From: Clostridiales bacterium
Lineage (GTDB): Bacteria > Bacillota > Clostridia > Lachnospirales > WQUN01
Assembly (NCBI GenBank): GCA_031271295.1
Contig: JAISVZ010000119.1
Coordinates: forward strand, 1-64,000
Reading direction: 5' to 3'
DNA: 64,000 nucleotides
Shown one piece after another: positions 43,843 to 53,578 of the stretch (positions are counted from its first letter, which is position 1; every line of letters starts with the position of its first letter). The notes beneath the pieces were generated by a model. That model saw nothing but the letters and a program-made list of their open reading frames with translations, ran no database searches and was not told where the DNA came from. A program made the translations under genes and the position numbers.

Positions 43843-46800
43843 TTAATTTAATAAATATTGCTTTAAAAATATTTGCGCTGAAACTCTATTTAAAGACGCG
43901 TGGAAGTCCTGATTGTAGTAATCCCGAAGACATTTGTAGCAGGAAGGTGAGCACTCACACTGCGAGCATATATCATAAGCCTTGCGGATAACACTTTGAA
44001 AAACGCTCCAATCATCAGCTATCCGGTGAATATGCCCTGCACCTCCCGGAACGCTGTCATACAAAATAATTGAGTATTGAACATTCCCTTTTGAGGCATA
44101 AAGACATCCATTTATATCCGTACCTTCAATATCAAGCACCTGCGATGCCGCCCTAAGCAAGGCGTACATCACAGAACGCATTGTATTTAAATCCGCATTT
44201 TCCGAAAACGTTAACTGAACAACATCCGTTTTGAAAATGTGAGATAGCTGATACGGATATAATTTAGTATTTGAACAGTCGTGTCCATATGAAGTTTTAT
44301 GCCGTTCTTCCACAACATAATCCCACTTCTTTTGTTCTTTGCGGCTCTTTGTATATCCGCAGTATCCGCAAACACTAAACTCAGCATCACAGCTAATCAT
44401 TAGCGAATCATTTTCTGTAGATTGCAATATAATTTGTTTATCTCCGAAACGGAATGCACTTGAATCTAAATCATGACGTTCGGTATCTCCAAGGTAAATA
44501 ATGTCGCCGCGGTGATACTTTAGCGGTTTGCGGCTACCCGCCGGAACTATATCACTTGCGTCGCCGCCAACTACGAAGCCCTTTCGGGGTTCAATATTCT
44601 CTTTTATTCCGCTGTCAATTATAGTACCGCAAGCAACACAAGTGATGCTCTCAATAGGTTTTTTGCTAAAGTTCGTTATTTTGCACTGCGGACATTCCGC
44701 TGTATAATACAACTCCCAATCTGCTGTTTTGCGCCGGTCTTTAGTTATGTATCGGCTTCGGTAAATATAGCCGTCGGCGACAACTTCCGCTCCCGGTGCG
44801 TATTCCGAAATTCCAAGTTGAAGGTCTCTTTGTAACTCTACGCTTTGTTTGGTGTCGTTAAGTGCGTTAGGTTTGAGTTCAACCACATCAACCGGAAAGC
44901 CATATTTAGGCAAAACTCCCGATCGAACAAGAAAGTCGATCAAATCAGTTTTTTTATAACCGTCCCCCTCTTTTGTAGAACGCCGGTGATCTTTTAACAG
45001 CCGTTCAAATCGTGCCGCAGCTTGATAATTTTTTTCCTTTGCCGCTTCTTCCATCTGTTCCGCTAACCACACGGATAAATCACGAAAATCATTTACGGCT
45101 ATCGTAAGTGCTCCGTTTTCACCAATTAACCGGTCAACCCACGAAAACGATGCTAATCCGAGAGATTCAAACAGTTCATTGGGTACACAGCGAAGCAAAT
45201 AATTCAGAACAGAGGAAGGTTTACTGGAAAGAAATTCGCAAAGGCGCTCATATCCGTTTCCGTTTAAAAATTCGTCCGCATCGTTGCTGTTGTATACATC
45301 TTGAAATTGAGTGAAAAACTGCGAGAACGCAACGGCATAAATGTGCCTTAAAACAATTTTTATATTTCTTATTTCAAAAGCGGGTGCTTTTATCGTTCCT
45401 GAAATCATATCGGTTGGATGAGCAAAAAATGTGATATCATGAGAAGATAATTTGGCATAGGTCAACGAAAATGCCGCAGAACGCAGTTCGCGTCCTGCGC
45501 GCCCGGCACGTTGCACATAATTAGCTGGAGATGGCGGAATGTTTCTGAGGAATATCGACTCAAGGGAACCTATATCAACACCCATTTCAAACGTTGTTGA
45601 GCAACTTAGTGCATTTATTTCCCCGTTTAAAAATTGTTCCTGATATTTGCGGGCGCTGTCTTTTTCTATCTGTGCCGTGTGCTCACGTATATAAAACGGG
45701 GCAATATCTGCTTTTGCATATAAAGCAGCGTAGTGGTTATTTTCTCTCAAGTTTTTAGTAGTTATGGGTATCAACTTACCGCCGCAGCGAGGATATGCGC
45801 ATCGGTTATTAAAATTCATTGTTGTTACACGAGCGCAAGTTTCACAAATGTATATATCATCATCAGCCGGAACTGTAATAACAAAATCCTCTATCGACAA
45901 GAAGCGTCCATCGCCTTTTCCTTTTAATGACCTGAGTATATCGTTTTTCGAAAGCAAATTGAAATAATCCTCAGCAATTTTATATGCCTCATTTTCCGAA
46001 ACTCTCAAAGAAGAAACAAGTCGGCGCAAGCGCCCGTTTAGATAAAACCTCCCATTTTTCTGAGTTCGCGGAAGCCAACCCATGAAGGAAGCTGATTCTT
46101 TACCTGTTTTACAGCGAACAATGAGTTTTCTGGAATATGAATAAAAAATATCCGCTAAATCGTCGCCGTCCAGAGGTGTTGTGGGCGGTTCTTGCAACGC
46201 TCCGTGAAATGCGACATCCATTAGCAACAAATCCAGGAGGGTTTTTGCATCAGTTACGCTCAATTCGTACTTAGCTGCAAATTCCGATGCAAAAACTTTA
46301 TTACATGATGGCATAATTGATACGGCGCCTAAAGATGAGAGACTGCTGGGACGACGGGCAGTGTATGCCTCGCTTAATAGCGCAATCCATGCATTGCGTC
46401 TGCTAATAGGCGCTAAGGTGCCGCTTTTACCAAGAATAGCAAAAGTTTTGTTTACATCAAAATAACGCGCAAGCTCATCCGCAAATGTGCTAAGATTCCA
46501 TGGTTCCCGCTGCATTTCCGCACGATGTTGCTCTGCTACAAACCATATTCCGCGCCTTCGCAAAAACTCTTTGTAACTTCGTTCCATATATGGTGCGAAA
46601 AATGCGGCGTCTCCCCTGCTATCTGAAAAGCACAAGAATTGTCGCTTTTTCATAACCGGCATATTCTCATACAAAGCGGTGGCAAGAACTGAGGTTGCCG
46701 CCTCACTGCCAAGGTAAAAGCGCCTAAGATCGCCATAGGAACAAGCAGGGCAACGCACAATTGCGCTTTCCTTACTTTTTTGCGCCTTAATGGCTTTAAC

Positions 46801-48369
46801 TCCGTACTTACCCATACACTGACAGACATTTTTGTCGCTCGAATGCCTTATTGCTCCGCATTTAGCGCAAATTATATATTCGTCTGGAGGAGTTTCGGTT
46901 TCGTCATCAGTCAGAATGCCGTCATCATCGTCTTTAATAAGATAATATTCGGTGCTCGTGTCACGGCTGTTTTCCGGTAGCTTTAATATTCCATTCTTTT
47001 TATCATTTATCCCAATAACGGCAATACGTCCGCAGTCGGTGCAAACAGCACATTCAAAGGCCTTTTGCTCGCCAAAGACCGTTTCAGGCGTAAGAGACAT
47101 ATTGTATGGCGGCGTGAGTGAAATATAAGCTCCTTCAAGTGCGCGGATAAAAAGATGGTATCTTGCCCTTACAAGCGGAACGCCATTTGAGTTGATTGAA
47201 CGCGCGCAAGCTGAAATAAAATCAACGACCTCGCTCTCTTTCATATCTGTTGTATTGGCTATTTCGGAAATCGTAACGGGCTTGCTTGCTATAGTCCTAA
47301 TTTTGTGATACTGGTCGCTGGCAATACATATGTCAAATAAGTTATTATCCGAAATGTCTTTTAGCGATTTTATCTCCATGTGAGTAAGTGTACGGGTGGA
47401 TTCAGGAATAGTGTGTGTAATCGGCATAGAGCGGATAACTGATTGGAATTTATGCCCACAAAGTCTTTCTCCAAAAGCAAAGATTTGAGTATTACGACTA
47501 ATGTCACCGAGCGTAGCACTTGTGAGGATATACTGCGGGCTATATCCTTTATCGGTAAGTCTCGTTTCAACACGGCGAACCAACATTGAAGCTTCAATTC
47601 CTGTGGCTCCCTTGTATATATGAGCTTCATCCAGAACAATAAAACGCAGTTTTGCTTTACTAAATACCGCATCGTCATTAGGACGGATACACATGTATTC
47701 AAGCATAGAATAATTTGTTATTAGAATATGCGGTGGCTTTTCGCGCATAGCGTCGCGGGATATCCGTTCGTTAGGCATAGGTTCGAACTCGTATGTTGCG
47801 CGATATTTCATTTGCCCGGCTTTTTCAGTTTGCTCCGTATTTCCGTTGTAAACTCCAAAAGTAATACCGCTGTTGCAAAAAACATCACGCAATCGTTTTA
47901 CTTGGTCGTTAATAAGCGCATTCATTGGGTAAATAACGATAGCCCTTACGCCATCGTCAAGTTTGCCTGTCAATTCCTGCTCACGTAACAGCGAGTTTAC
48001 AATTGGTATTAAAAAGCACTCAGTTTTACCTGAGCCGGTACCGGTAGTAACAATCATATTTTCGCCCTTGGCGGCGGAACGAACTGCAGATTCCTGATGT
48101 AAATACAGCGGACGCTCAAGTTTGAAACCATGCCCAAATTTTTCGAATAAAGGCGACATTACGCCTTCGGCTACTAATTCGCGAATGGTTGCGCCGGTTT
48201 TGTAAGCGTCGCCGAGCTCAAGATACGGACCCTTGGAGATAACGCCATCTTTGCGCAGTTCGTTTTTTAGAAGCCGCGCATAGTGCTTAACCGCAATAGA
48301 GAGTGTTGTTGAAACATAATCGGCAAATGTATCCTTTATAGCTTGAGATAAGACAACTGGATTAAGCAT
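43843..48369 (-). CDS. large DEAH helicase with DUF1998/MrfA-like zinc-binding tail
   Basis: A 1508-residue protein. Superfamily 2 helicase motifs: Walker A TGTGSGKT at 109-116, DEAH at 247-250, SAT at 284-286, QRAGRAGR near 990. Several CxxC pairs lie between and after the helicase lobes (around 430, 510, 560, 860, 1240 and 1370). The end has CSQCECSPSCYKCLRDYY, the cysteine cluster of DUF1998/MZB domains. Such helicases occur in MrfA-type repair and in the DISARM, Druantia and Dpd defence systems. It is the last gene of a three-gene operon and starts with TAATG on the stop of the gene before it. I see no phospholipase-D, SNF2 or methylase partner, so none of those named systems fits. Confidence 0.85.
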   Translation of the reverse strand: MLNPVVLSQAIKDTFADYVSTTLSIAVKHYARLLKNELRKDGVISKGPYLELGDAYKTGATIRELVAEGVMSPLFEKFGHGFKLERPLYLHQESAVRSAAKGENMIVTTGTGSGKTECFLIPIVNSLLREQELTGKLDDGVRAIVIYPMNALINDQVKRLRDVFCNSGITFGVYNGNTEQTEKAGQMKYRATYEFEPMPNERISRDAMREKPPHILITNYSMLEYMCIRPNDDAVFSKAKLRFIVLDEAHIYKGATGIEASMLVRRVETRLTDKGYSPQYILTSATLGDISRNTQIFAFGERLCGHKFQSVIRSMPITHTIPESTRTLTHMEIKSLKDISDNNLFDICIASDQYHKIRTIASKPVTISEIANTTDMKESEVVDFISACARSINSNGVPLVRARYHLFIRALEGAYISLTPPYNMSLTPETVFGEQKAFECAVCTDCGRIAVIGINDKKNGILKLPENSRDTSTEYYLIKDDDDGILTDDETETPPDEYIICAKCGAIRHSSDKNVCQCMGKYGVKAIKAQKSKESAIVRCPACSYGDLRRFYLGSEAATSVLATALYENMPVMKKRQFLCFSDSRGDAAFFAPYMERSYKEFLRRRGIWFVAEQHRAEMQREPWNLSTFADELARYFDVNKTFAILGKSGTLAPISRRNAWIALLSEAYTARRPSSLSSLGAVSIMPSCNKVFASEFAAKYELSVTDAKTLLDLLLMDVAFHGALQEPPTTPLDGDDLADIFYSYSRKLIVRCKTGKESASFMGWLPRTQKNGRFYLNGRLRRLVSSLRVSENEAYKIAEDYFNLLSKNDILRSLKGKGDGRFLSIEDFVITVPADDDIYICETCARVTTMNFNNRCAYPRCGGKLIPITTKNLRENNHYAALYAKADIAPFYIREHTAQIEKDSARKYQEQFLNGEINALSCSTTFEMGVDIGSLESIFLRNIPPSPANYVQRAGRAGRELRSAAFSLTYAKLSSHDITFFAHPTDMISGTIKAPAFEIRNIKIVLRHIYAVAFSQFFTQFQDVYNSNDADEFLNGNGYERLCEFLSSKPSSVLNYLLRCVPNELFESLGLASFSWVDRLIGENGALTIAVNDFRDLSVWLAEQMEEAAKEKNYQAAARFERLLKDHRRSTKEGDGYKKTDLIDFLVRSGVLPKYGFPVDVVELKPNALNDTKQSVELQRDLQLGISEYAPGAEVVADGYIYRSRYITKDRRKTADWELYYTAECPQCKITNFSKKPIESITCVACGTIIDSGIKENIEPRKGFVVGGDASDIVPAGSRKPLKYHRGDIIYLGDTERHDLDSSAFRFGDKQIILQSTENDSLMISCDAEFSVCGYCGYTKSRKEQKKWDYVVEERHKTSYGHDCSNTKLYPYQLSHIFKTDVVQLTFSENADLNTMRSVMYALLRAASQVLDIEGTDINGCLYASKGNVQYSIILYDSVPGGAGHIHRIADDWSVFQSVIRKAYDICSQCECSPSCYKCLRDYYNQDFHASLNRVSAQIFLKQYLLN

Positions 48370-51263
48370 TAATTCATCTCCTTGTTATGATCGTATTCGA
48401 AAAAATCTGGTATGGAAAAGAATCTTGCAAGCTTTTGCGGAGGGTCTGTGTGTTTGTACAGTTCTACACCGTAGTCCCCGCTCTTATCAATAAACAGCCC
48501 CTCGCCGCCGTCAAATGAAATGTGAAGTCTGCGTGCGGTTTCACTTATAAGATAAATATCAACAGGATTAAAATTCGTAAAATAACGCGGCCCGTTTCTT
48601 GTAGAAAAGTATAAATTAGCGGTATAATGCGCGTAATCACCGCTAAGGTCGGTATAACCAAGATTTTCTGTGCCAACATACGAAATATTGTTTGCAAACA
48701 CAGGTTTAATTTCGGTATAGTTACCATCTGTAAGAGTTTTTGTAATACGCAATACCTCTCCTTTGAATATTACGGCAAATTTATCGCCAAAAATGACATC
48801 GCCTTCGTAAAGCAGACATTCAGATTTGCCAAAGGCGGTTTCGTTTTGAGTGAAAACCTGATAACGATACTTTTCCGATTTTGACGGAAAATTCTCTGAC
48901 AAAACGCGTTCACCAGGATTAACGGTAAATGAAACAGGGCTGATGTGTTTTGGCGAAAAAACAAACATAAGCTTTGTATCTTTATCGCCTACAAATGAAT
49001 GCCCGTTAAGCCACGATAAAGTGTTATCACTTAAATTAAACACCGGAGGTGCACAAAGGGACATTTTAAACACAACATCAAACAGTGTAAATTTTTCGCT
49101 ATCAACAAGCAGATTGACCGAAACCTTATCGTCATTTTTATCGTATGCTTGAACGGCATTGCCAATTGAATAATCGCTGCCGCCAAAACTGCTTCGGCGC
49201 GAAATTGGTGAATCTCCAAAAAAAAGAGAAATCGGCAGTGATTCGGGATAAATTACCTTCAAAATACTGCTCGGTGAGATTTCACCTTTCCATATGACAT
49301 CTTTTGGTATAGGGCTACCGTCCAACAACAATTTTATTTTCGGAATTTGAATTTGTATTTCGCCGTCACCGAATGGAATTTTCGCTTTATCTTCAAAGCC
49401 ATTCAGTGACTTTTCAAAACGCTCCTCATTTATATTAAGAACCACATTCCCATTGTCGCAGGTTTCAATATAATAGGAACGGTTGAAGCTAACATTGCGA
49501 TTATCCGTAATATAAAAGTTTATTTCGTCAAAAATCCTTCCGGAATCGGTATCCAACAGCGTTACGCTGTGCTCACCGTTTGCTTGAGGGGGAATGAACT
49601 GCCATAGGTTGTCATCCTTGCTTTGCACACTCAACTGTTCACCGTTTTGCAGTATCGCATTTACATTACTACTCTGAGATGTGCCAACAGCAGATATTGA
49701 AAACTCAGCCCGTGAATAAATTGGATAGTATCTTTCTTGATAAACGTAATTTATCTGTGTTTGCGGCAGTTTGAAACGAAGCGCCCCCTCTGGCGGGCGT
49801 AAGCAGCACAGCAAATTGCCATCGGCGAATATGGAAGCTTCACCCTCAAGGTAGATATCGTATAACTGAGCGAAGTAAGAACGGCGCTGCCTCTGTGCGC
49901 TGCCCTGGAATGCTATATTTATTGATTTTGGTGCAAAGAGCATATAGTTGCCCGGATCAATGGTTTTTCTTGTTTGGAGTTTGCCATTTTTAAATAGAAT
50001 TGCGTTAACACACAAACTGCAACCGGAAGAGAAAATTTGCTTTCCGCTAATTAGTATACAAGCGTTAAGTTTTGTAAAATCAGCGCTATTAATGGCAGTA
50101 AGCGGAATAATAACTTCTTCGGATGTGGCGGCATAGTCGTTGCCATAAATGCCAACGGTATTACGGAGTATTTCTTCCTCGCCAGAGTGTATAATTATTA
50201 CCGGATTATCGCGGCTCGCCAATCGTATTGACGGAATACGAATTGCAGGTTCGCCGCCATCATCAAGGGTATATTCAGCTCTGATTCGGCTGTATGAGAA
50301 AGCTACATCGGTAGTGCGCTTATGTACAGGGGCATTTTTCTCTGTTGAATGCGGAGGCGACATGATACTTGTATACAGTGAGTTTGAGTACGGCACCGGA
50401 ATGGTGCTTGCTGACGGTAAGATTGGCGATGATGGTTCGTTTAGCTTGCTTATGTACCACTGCATAAGAAGCACGTCAAGATACTCCTTGCCGGGCAATT
50501 CTCCTCCGTCAAAAAGTATATCCATCTTCTGCAAAGCTTTTGTTAAAAAGTGCTTCATAAAACCCGGGCGTGTTGTAATTAGAACTTTTAAACCTGCCTG
50601 AACGCCGTATATATTCCCGCGAATATCCTCATCCTGTTCAACTGTTACTCCCTGACATCGGTCACGCAGAACACTTGCCATGCGACCGATTGCCGGATCA
50701 TCCGCATAAACCGCACAGTCTAAATTGTTTTTGTAAAACTTAACCAGGAACTCGAAAAGCGCGTAGAAACTTTTTCGCGGTGAAAGAGCGTGAGCTAAAA
50801 CCGTGGAATAGTAATTGTTATCACCATTTGTGTCAACCACAAAGAAGCGGTTGTATTTTTGGCACGCTGTCTTTACCGCCGATGTAAGAATTTCATAGAT
50901 TTGCGAGGAATCTTTGTACCCGAACTGTTCCGCTATGTATGCCCAAAAACCGGAGTTTTCCGCTCTAGTCCAATCTTTAGCGTATTGAATCACAGTTAAG
51001 AGTACGGTAAGATAAGCCCAGCTATAAGCTTCTTGACAATTAAAGGAGTGTTTGATTACCTGCAGTGCGGTACGTTCAACAGATTGGCGGCTGTTTTCGT
51101 CCAATACAGCCATTCCAAGCAGAGGATACCTATATGCAATTGCTTCAACATAATCTTGAATTGATACCTTGCCGGATTTAGCAGCCCTTAACTGAGTGCG
51201 CATATCTTTTTCAATTTCAAGCGGAGTTTCGGCATTCCGCTCGGAATCTTCGTTCGACACCAT
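48369..51263 (-). CDS. 964-residue protein of unknown family, partner of the DEAH helicase
   Basis: I do not recognise the family. Residues 1-290 look mainly alpha-helical (YRYPLLGMAVLDE, KVLITTRPGFMKHFLTKAL). From about 330 to the end it appears mainly beta-stranded, rich in Asn, Ser and Gly with repeated Ig-like strand patterns. There is no signal peptide or membrane segment and no visible nuclease, methylase or ATPase motif. I took ATG 51263, 8 bases after AAGGAGAGG; the TTG at 51269 is too close. The stop overlaps the helicase start (TAATG), so the two are made in fixed ratio and probably act as a complex. A DNA-sensing or scaffold role is plausible but unproven. Confidence 0.75.
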   Translation of the reverse strand: MVSNEDSERNAETPLEIEKDMRTQLRAAKSGKVSIQDYVEAIAYRYPLLGMAVLDENSRQSVERTALQVIKHSFNCQEAYSWAYLTVLLTVIQYAKDWTRAENSGFWAYIAEQFGYKDSSQIYEILTSAVKTACQKYNRFFVVDTNGDNNYYSTVLAHALSPRKSFYALFEFLVKFYKNNLDCAVYADDPAIGRMASVLRDRCQGVTVEQDEDIRGNIYGVQAGLKVLITTRPGFMKHFLTKALQKMDILFDGGELPGKEYLDVLLMQWYISKLNEPSSPILPSASTIPVPYSNSLYTSIMSPPHSTEKNAPVHKRTTDVAFSYSRIRAEYTLDDGGEPAIRIPSIRLASRDNPVIIIHSGEEEILRNTVGIYGNDYAATSEEVIIPLTAINSADFTKLNACILISGKQIFSSGCSLCVNAILFKNGKLQTRKTIDPGNYMLFAPKSINIAFQGSAQRQRRSYFAQLYDIYLEGEASIFADGNLLCCLRPPEGALRFKLPQTQINYVYQERYYPIYSRAEFSISAVGTSQSSNVNAILQNGEQLSVQSKDDNLWQFIPPQANGEHSVTLLDTDSGRIFDEINFYITDNRNVSFNRSYYIETCDNGNVVLNINEERFEKSLNGFEDKAKIPFGDGEIQIQIPKIKLLLDGSPIPKDVIWKGEISPSSILKVIYPESLPISLFFGDSPISRRSSFGGSDYSIGNAVQAYDKNDDKVSVNLLVDSEKFTLFDVVFKMSLCAPPVFNLSDNTLSWLNGHSFVGDKDTKLMFVFSPKHISPVSFTVNPGERVLSENFPSKSEKYRYQVFTQNETAFGKSECLLYEGDVIFGDKFAVIFKGEVLRITKTLTDGNYTEIKPVFANNISYVGTENLGYTDLSGDYAHYTANLYFSTRNGPRYFTNFNPVDIYLISETARRLHISFDGGEGLFIDKSGDYGVELYKHTDPPQKLARFFSIPDFFEYDHNKEMN

Positions 51264-51322
51264 AATCAATACCTCTCCTTAATATTTTTTTTAAATTAAA
51301 ATCTCTAAAACCAATATGCCCC

Positions 51323-52075
51323 TTACTCCATTGATTTAACCTTTTCTTCAATAAAGGCAATTTCCCCTTCGTCAAGCCCGTATTTGGCGTAAAGTTGACG
51401 GTCTATATCCGGTACGGACTTCGACCAGTCGATATCGCTTTGCGCTGTGAAATCTTGCAGGGGAACTTTTGCCCAGGTGGAACGTGAATTATGTTGTGTA
51501 ATTTTTAAAACTCCTAGCAATAAGCGAGCAAACTTAGACTTTATATATTTCAGAACTGCGATAGCTTCGAACTCTGTGTCAAATCCTCCCACTGTAAGAA
51601 AAGTATCGGTGTGGGCAATTCTTGGATTACCTATAAAAGGATTACTTAGCGTTTCCCCAAGAACACCGGTATTATTGGTTTCAGCAATAATCACGCGCCA
51701 TTTATTAAATGACTCGGGGATCACTATATATTTCGCTGAGATCCATTTATACTCCCTTTTCCCGTTGCTTAAACCCAATATTTTTATATCATCAGTTTCA
51801 ACTTTATCATTCCTAAAGGCAAAATCCATTTTAGAAAAAGACTTAGAAACAATTTTGCTCTTTGTACCTTTGCCCTGCATATCTTCGGCTTCCGGAAATT
51901 CAGTAAAAAACAATTCGGAGAAACGATATATCCCTTGTGGCTGAACAATAGTTGAGAATTCCGCGTCACCAAATTTTGAAGTTTTATTCACAATGGGGCA
52001 TGGCAATTCTAATATCGTCTTCCAATACGTCAGCGTTTGCCGAAATATTGTCCCTATAACTTTCCTGCAATACAT
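51323..52075 (-). CDS. stand-alone protein resembling the C-terminal part of Eco57I-type R-M enzymes
   Basis: The 250 residues resemble the C-terminal target-recognition region of Eco57I-like restriction-modification enzymes: TDTFLTVGGFDTEFEA, FARLLLGVLKITQHNSRSTW, then VPLQDFTAQSDIDWSKS and LYAKYGLDEGEIAFIEEKV. The methylase motifs (NPPY, glycine loop) are absent. A good ribosome site (AGGAGG, 4 bases before ATG) and its own promoter suggest translation. It may be a truncated R-M gene or a free recognition domain serving the two genes downstream, which begin 60 bases later. The family match is from memory of typical sequences, not from a search. Confidence 0.65.
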   Translation of the reverse strand: MYCRKVIGTIFRQTLTYWKTILELPCPIVNKTSKFGDAEFSTIVQPQGIYRFSELFFTEFPEAEDMQGKGTKSKIVSKSFSKMDFAFRNDKVETDDIKILGLSNGKREYKWISAKYIVIPESFNKWRVIIAETNNTGVLGETLSNPFIGNPRIAHTDTFLTVGGFDTEFEAIAVLKYIKSKFARLLLGVLKITQHNSRSTWAKVPLQDFTAQSDIDWSKSVPDIDRQLYAKYGLDEGEIAFIEEKVKSME

Positions 52076-52129
52076 GACACCTCCTTATTCCCGCAAACAT
52101 CGGCTGAAAAATACATATCTCGCCAAAAC

Positions 52130-52158
52130 AGTATAACACAGAGATATTTTAAAGCCAA
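52130..52158 (-). promoter_or_regulatory. probable promoter of the helicase operon
   Basis: On the reverse strand TTGGCT (52158-52153) and TATACT (52135-52130) are 17 bases apart, 55 bases before the start of the first gene. Confidence 0.5.
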
Positions 52159-52264
52159 CTTAAAAAAGTGATGGCAAAAACTACGATCCACAGCCGTAAG
52201 AATGTACATGCCTTTATAGAGAATGTTAGGAAATAATATTCAAAGCACGGGTAATCTACGATTC

Positions 52265-52293
52265 TTGCATATCGCAAAGAAGAAGCCTATAAT
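52265..52293 (+). promoter_or_regulatory. probable promoter of the GH16 gene
   Basis: TTGCAT (52265-52270) and TATAAT (52288-52293) are 17 bases apart; AGGAGG at 52308-52313 precedes ATG 52322. Confidence 0.6.
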
Positions 52294-52321
52294 TAAGAAA
52301 AAGCGATAGGAGGAATTTACA

Positions 52322-53566
52322 ATGAACACGAACAAACCTATGCACGCCGCGAAAAAACGTAAACACTTCAAACCAATTTCACTAATTACAACCGCGCTTA
52401 TTTTGGCGCTTACAGCCAATCTTTTTACAGTTTCGGCAACTACCGCCGCGTCTTCTGCGGCAATATCCGTTTACCCAATTCTCGCGCCGGAAACCGGCAA
52501 CTACCCGCAGAGTTTATTCAAATACCCGTACAAAGCGGGCACAACGGATACGGAAAATTTTACGCAAACCCTAACCTGGACACCGAGGGTTGCCAAAGTG
52601 TTTGCGCCGAATACCGCATACACCGCCAAGCTTACCCTAACGCCCGCAAACGGCTCGTTTTCGTTTAGCGGCATAACTCTATCGGACATCGCGAACCTTC
52701 CCTCGGACGGCGCGGCTGATATCTCATTAAAAACGCAGGGTGAAAATTTGGTTATAACCGTTAAATTTGAAAAAACCGAAGCCGAAGCCGCAAAAGCCAA
52801 GCTTGTTTTTTCCGATGAATTTGAGCGAAACACGCTCGACAAGGATAAGTGGGAACCCGGCCCAAACTGGGACAGGCAGGGGCGCGGCACATGGACGGAC
52901 GATATGATATCCCTGCGCGACGGCTTGCTGCGGCTGCGCTTTACCCGCGATACCGGGCTTGGGCGTTCCCGCACATCCGAAACCTACCTTTCGGATAACT
53001 GGATACGCTCCGGCGCGATACGTTCACGCGCCAAAGAAGGTTCGGAGATTTTTTTCGAACACGGCTACGGCTATTATGAGGCAAGTATCAAATTCCCCAA
53101 AATAGACGGAACATGGGGCGCGTTTTGGCTTATGAGCCCCACGGAATGGATTTTAACCGACGAGGGCAAGGACGGAACCGAAATAGATATAGTTGAATCC
53201 ATAAGGGTGGAGGATAGGCTATTTAACGCCGCGCTTAACTGGAACGGCTACGAGGCGAGGCATAAAGCCGTTGGGAGCGACCAATCGCAAATTACGAAGG
53301 AATATGATATTTACGACGGTAAGTTTCACACCTTCGCGCTGGATTGGTCTCCTTCGGAATACATATTTTATGTTGACGGCATTGAGTTTTGGCGCTGCGA
53401 CGGCGGCAAGGAATTTAAAAACAGCGGCATAAACGCCAACCCCAATTATATTAAGCTTTCGGTGGAGGGAGCCGCCTGGACGGGAAGCCTTCCCTATAAC
53501 TTTACCACCGCCGAGATGCTTGTGGATTATGTGCGGGTTTACAACCAGCCCATGCAGCAACAGTAA
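52322..53566 (+). CDS. secreted GH16-family beta-glucanase
   Basis: A signal peptide covers about residues 1-43 (basic KKRKH, then a hydrophobic core, cut near ATTAA). Residues about 50-165 look like an Ig-type domain. The catalytic GH16 domain from about 165 has FSDEFERNTLDKDKWEPG and the active site EIDIVE, with E287 as nucleophile, D289, and E292 as acid/base. GH16 enzymes cut beta-1,3 or mixed beta-glucans such as laminarin and lichenan; the exact substrate is not clear. It is free of anchoring motifs, so probably released. It has its own promoter and is followed 12 bases later by a WYL regulator. Confidence 0.9.
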   Translation: MNTNKPMHAAKKRKHFKPISLITTALILALTANLFTVSATTAASSAAISVYPILAPETGNYPQSLFKYPYKAGTTDTENFTQTLTWTPRVAKVFAPNTAYTAKLTLTPANGSFSFSGITLSDIANLPSDGAADISLKTQGENLVITVKFEKTEAEAAKAKLVFSDEFERNTLDKDKWEPGPNWDRQGRGTWTDDMISLRDGLLRLRFTRDTGLGRSRTSETYLSDNWIRSGAIRSRAKEGSEIFFEHGYGYYEASIKFPKIDGTWGAFWLMSPTEWILTDEGKDGTEIDIVESIRVEDRLFNAALNWNGYEARHKAVGSDQSQITKEYDIYDGKFHTFALDWSPSEYIFYVDGIEFWRCDGGKEFKNSGINANPNYIKLSVEGAAWTGSLPYNFTTAEMLVDYVRVYNQPMQQQ

Positions 53567-53578
53567 AGGTGTGATGCC

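Noticed and set aside
40957-52075. Dpd (7-deazaguanine in DNA) system made of tgt plus the DUF1998 helicase
   Set aside because: The tgt gene is a canonical tRNA enzyme in an rRNA/tRNA modification operon, and no dpdB, dpdC, dpdE or dpdK-like genes are present.
43843-52075. DISARM or Druantia
   Set aside because: DISARM needs separate DrmB, a phospholipase-D gene and a methylase; Druantia needs its own large and small partners. None of these is visible.
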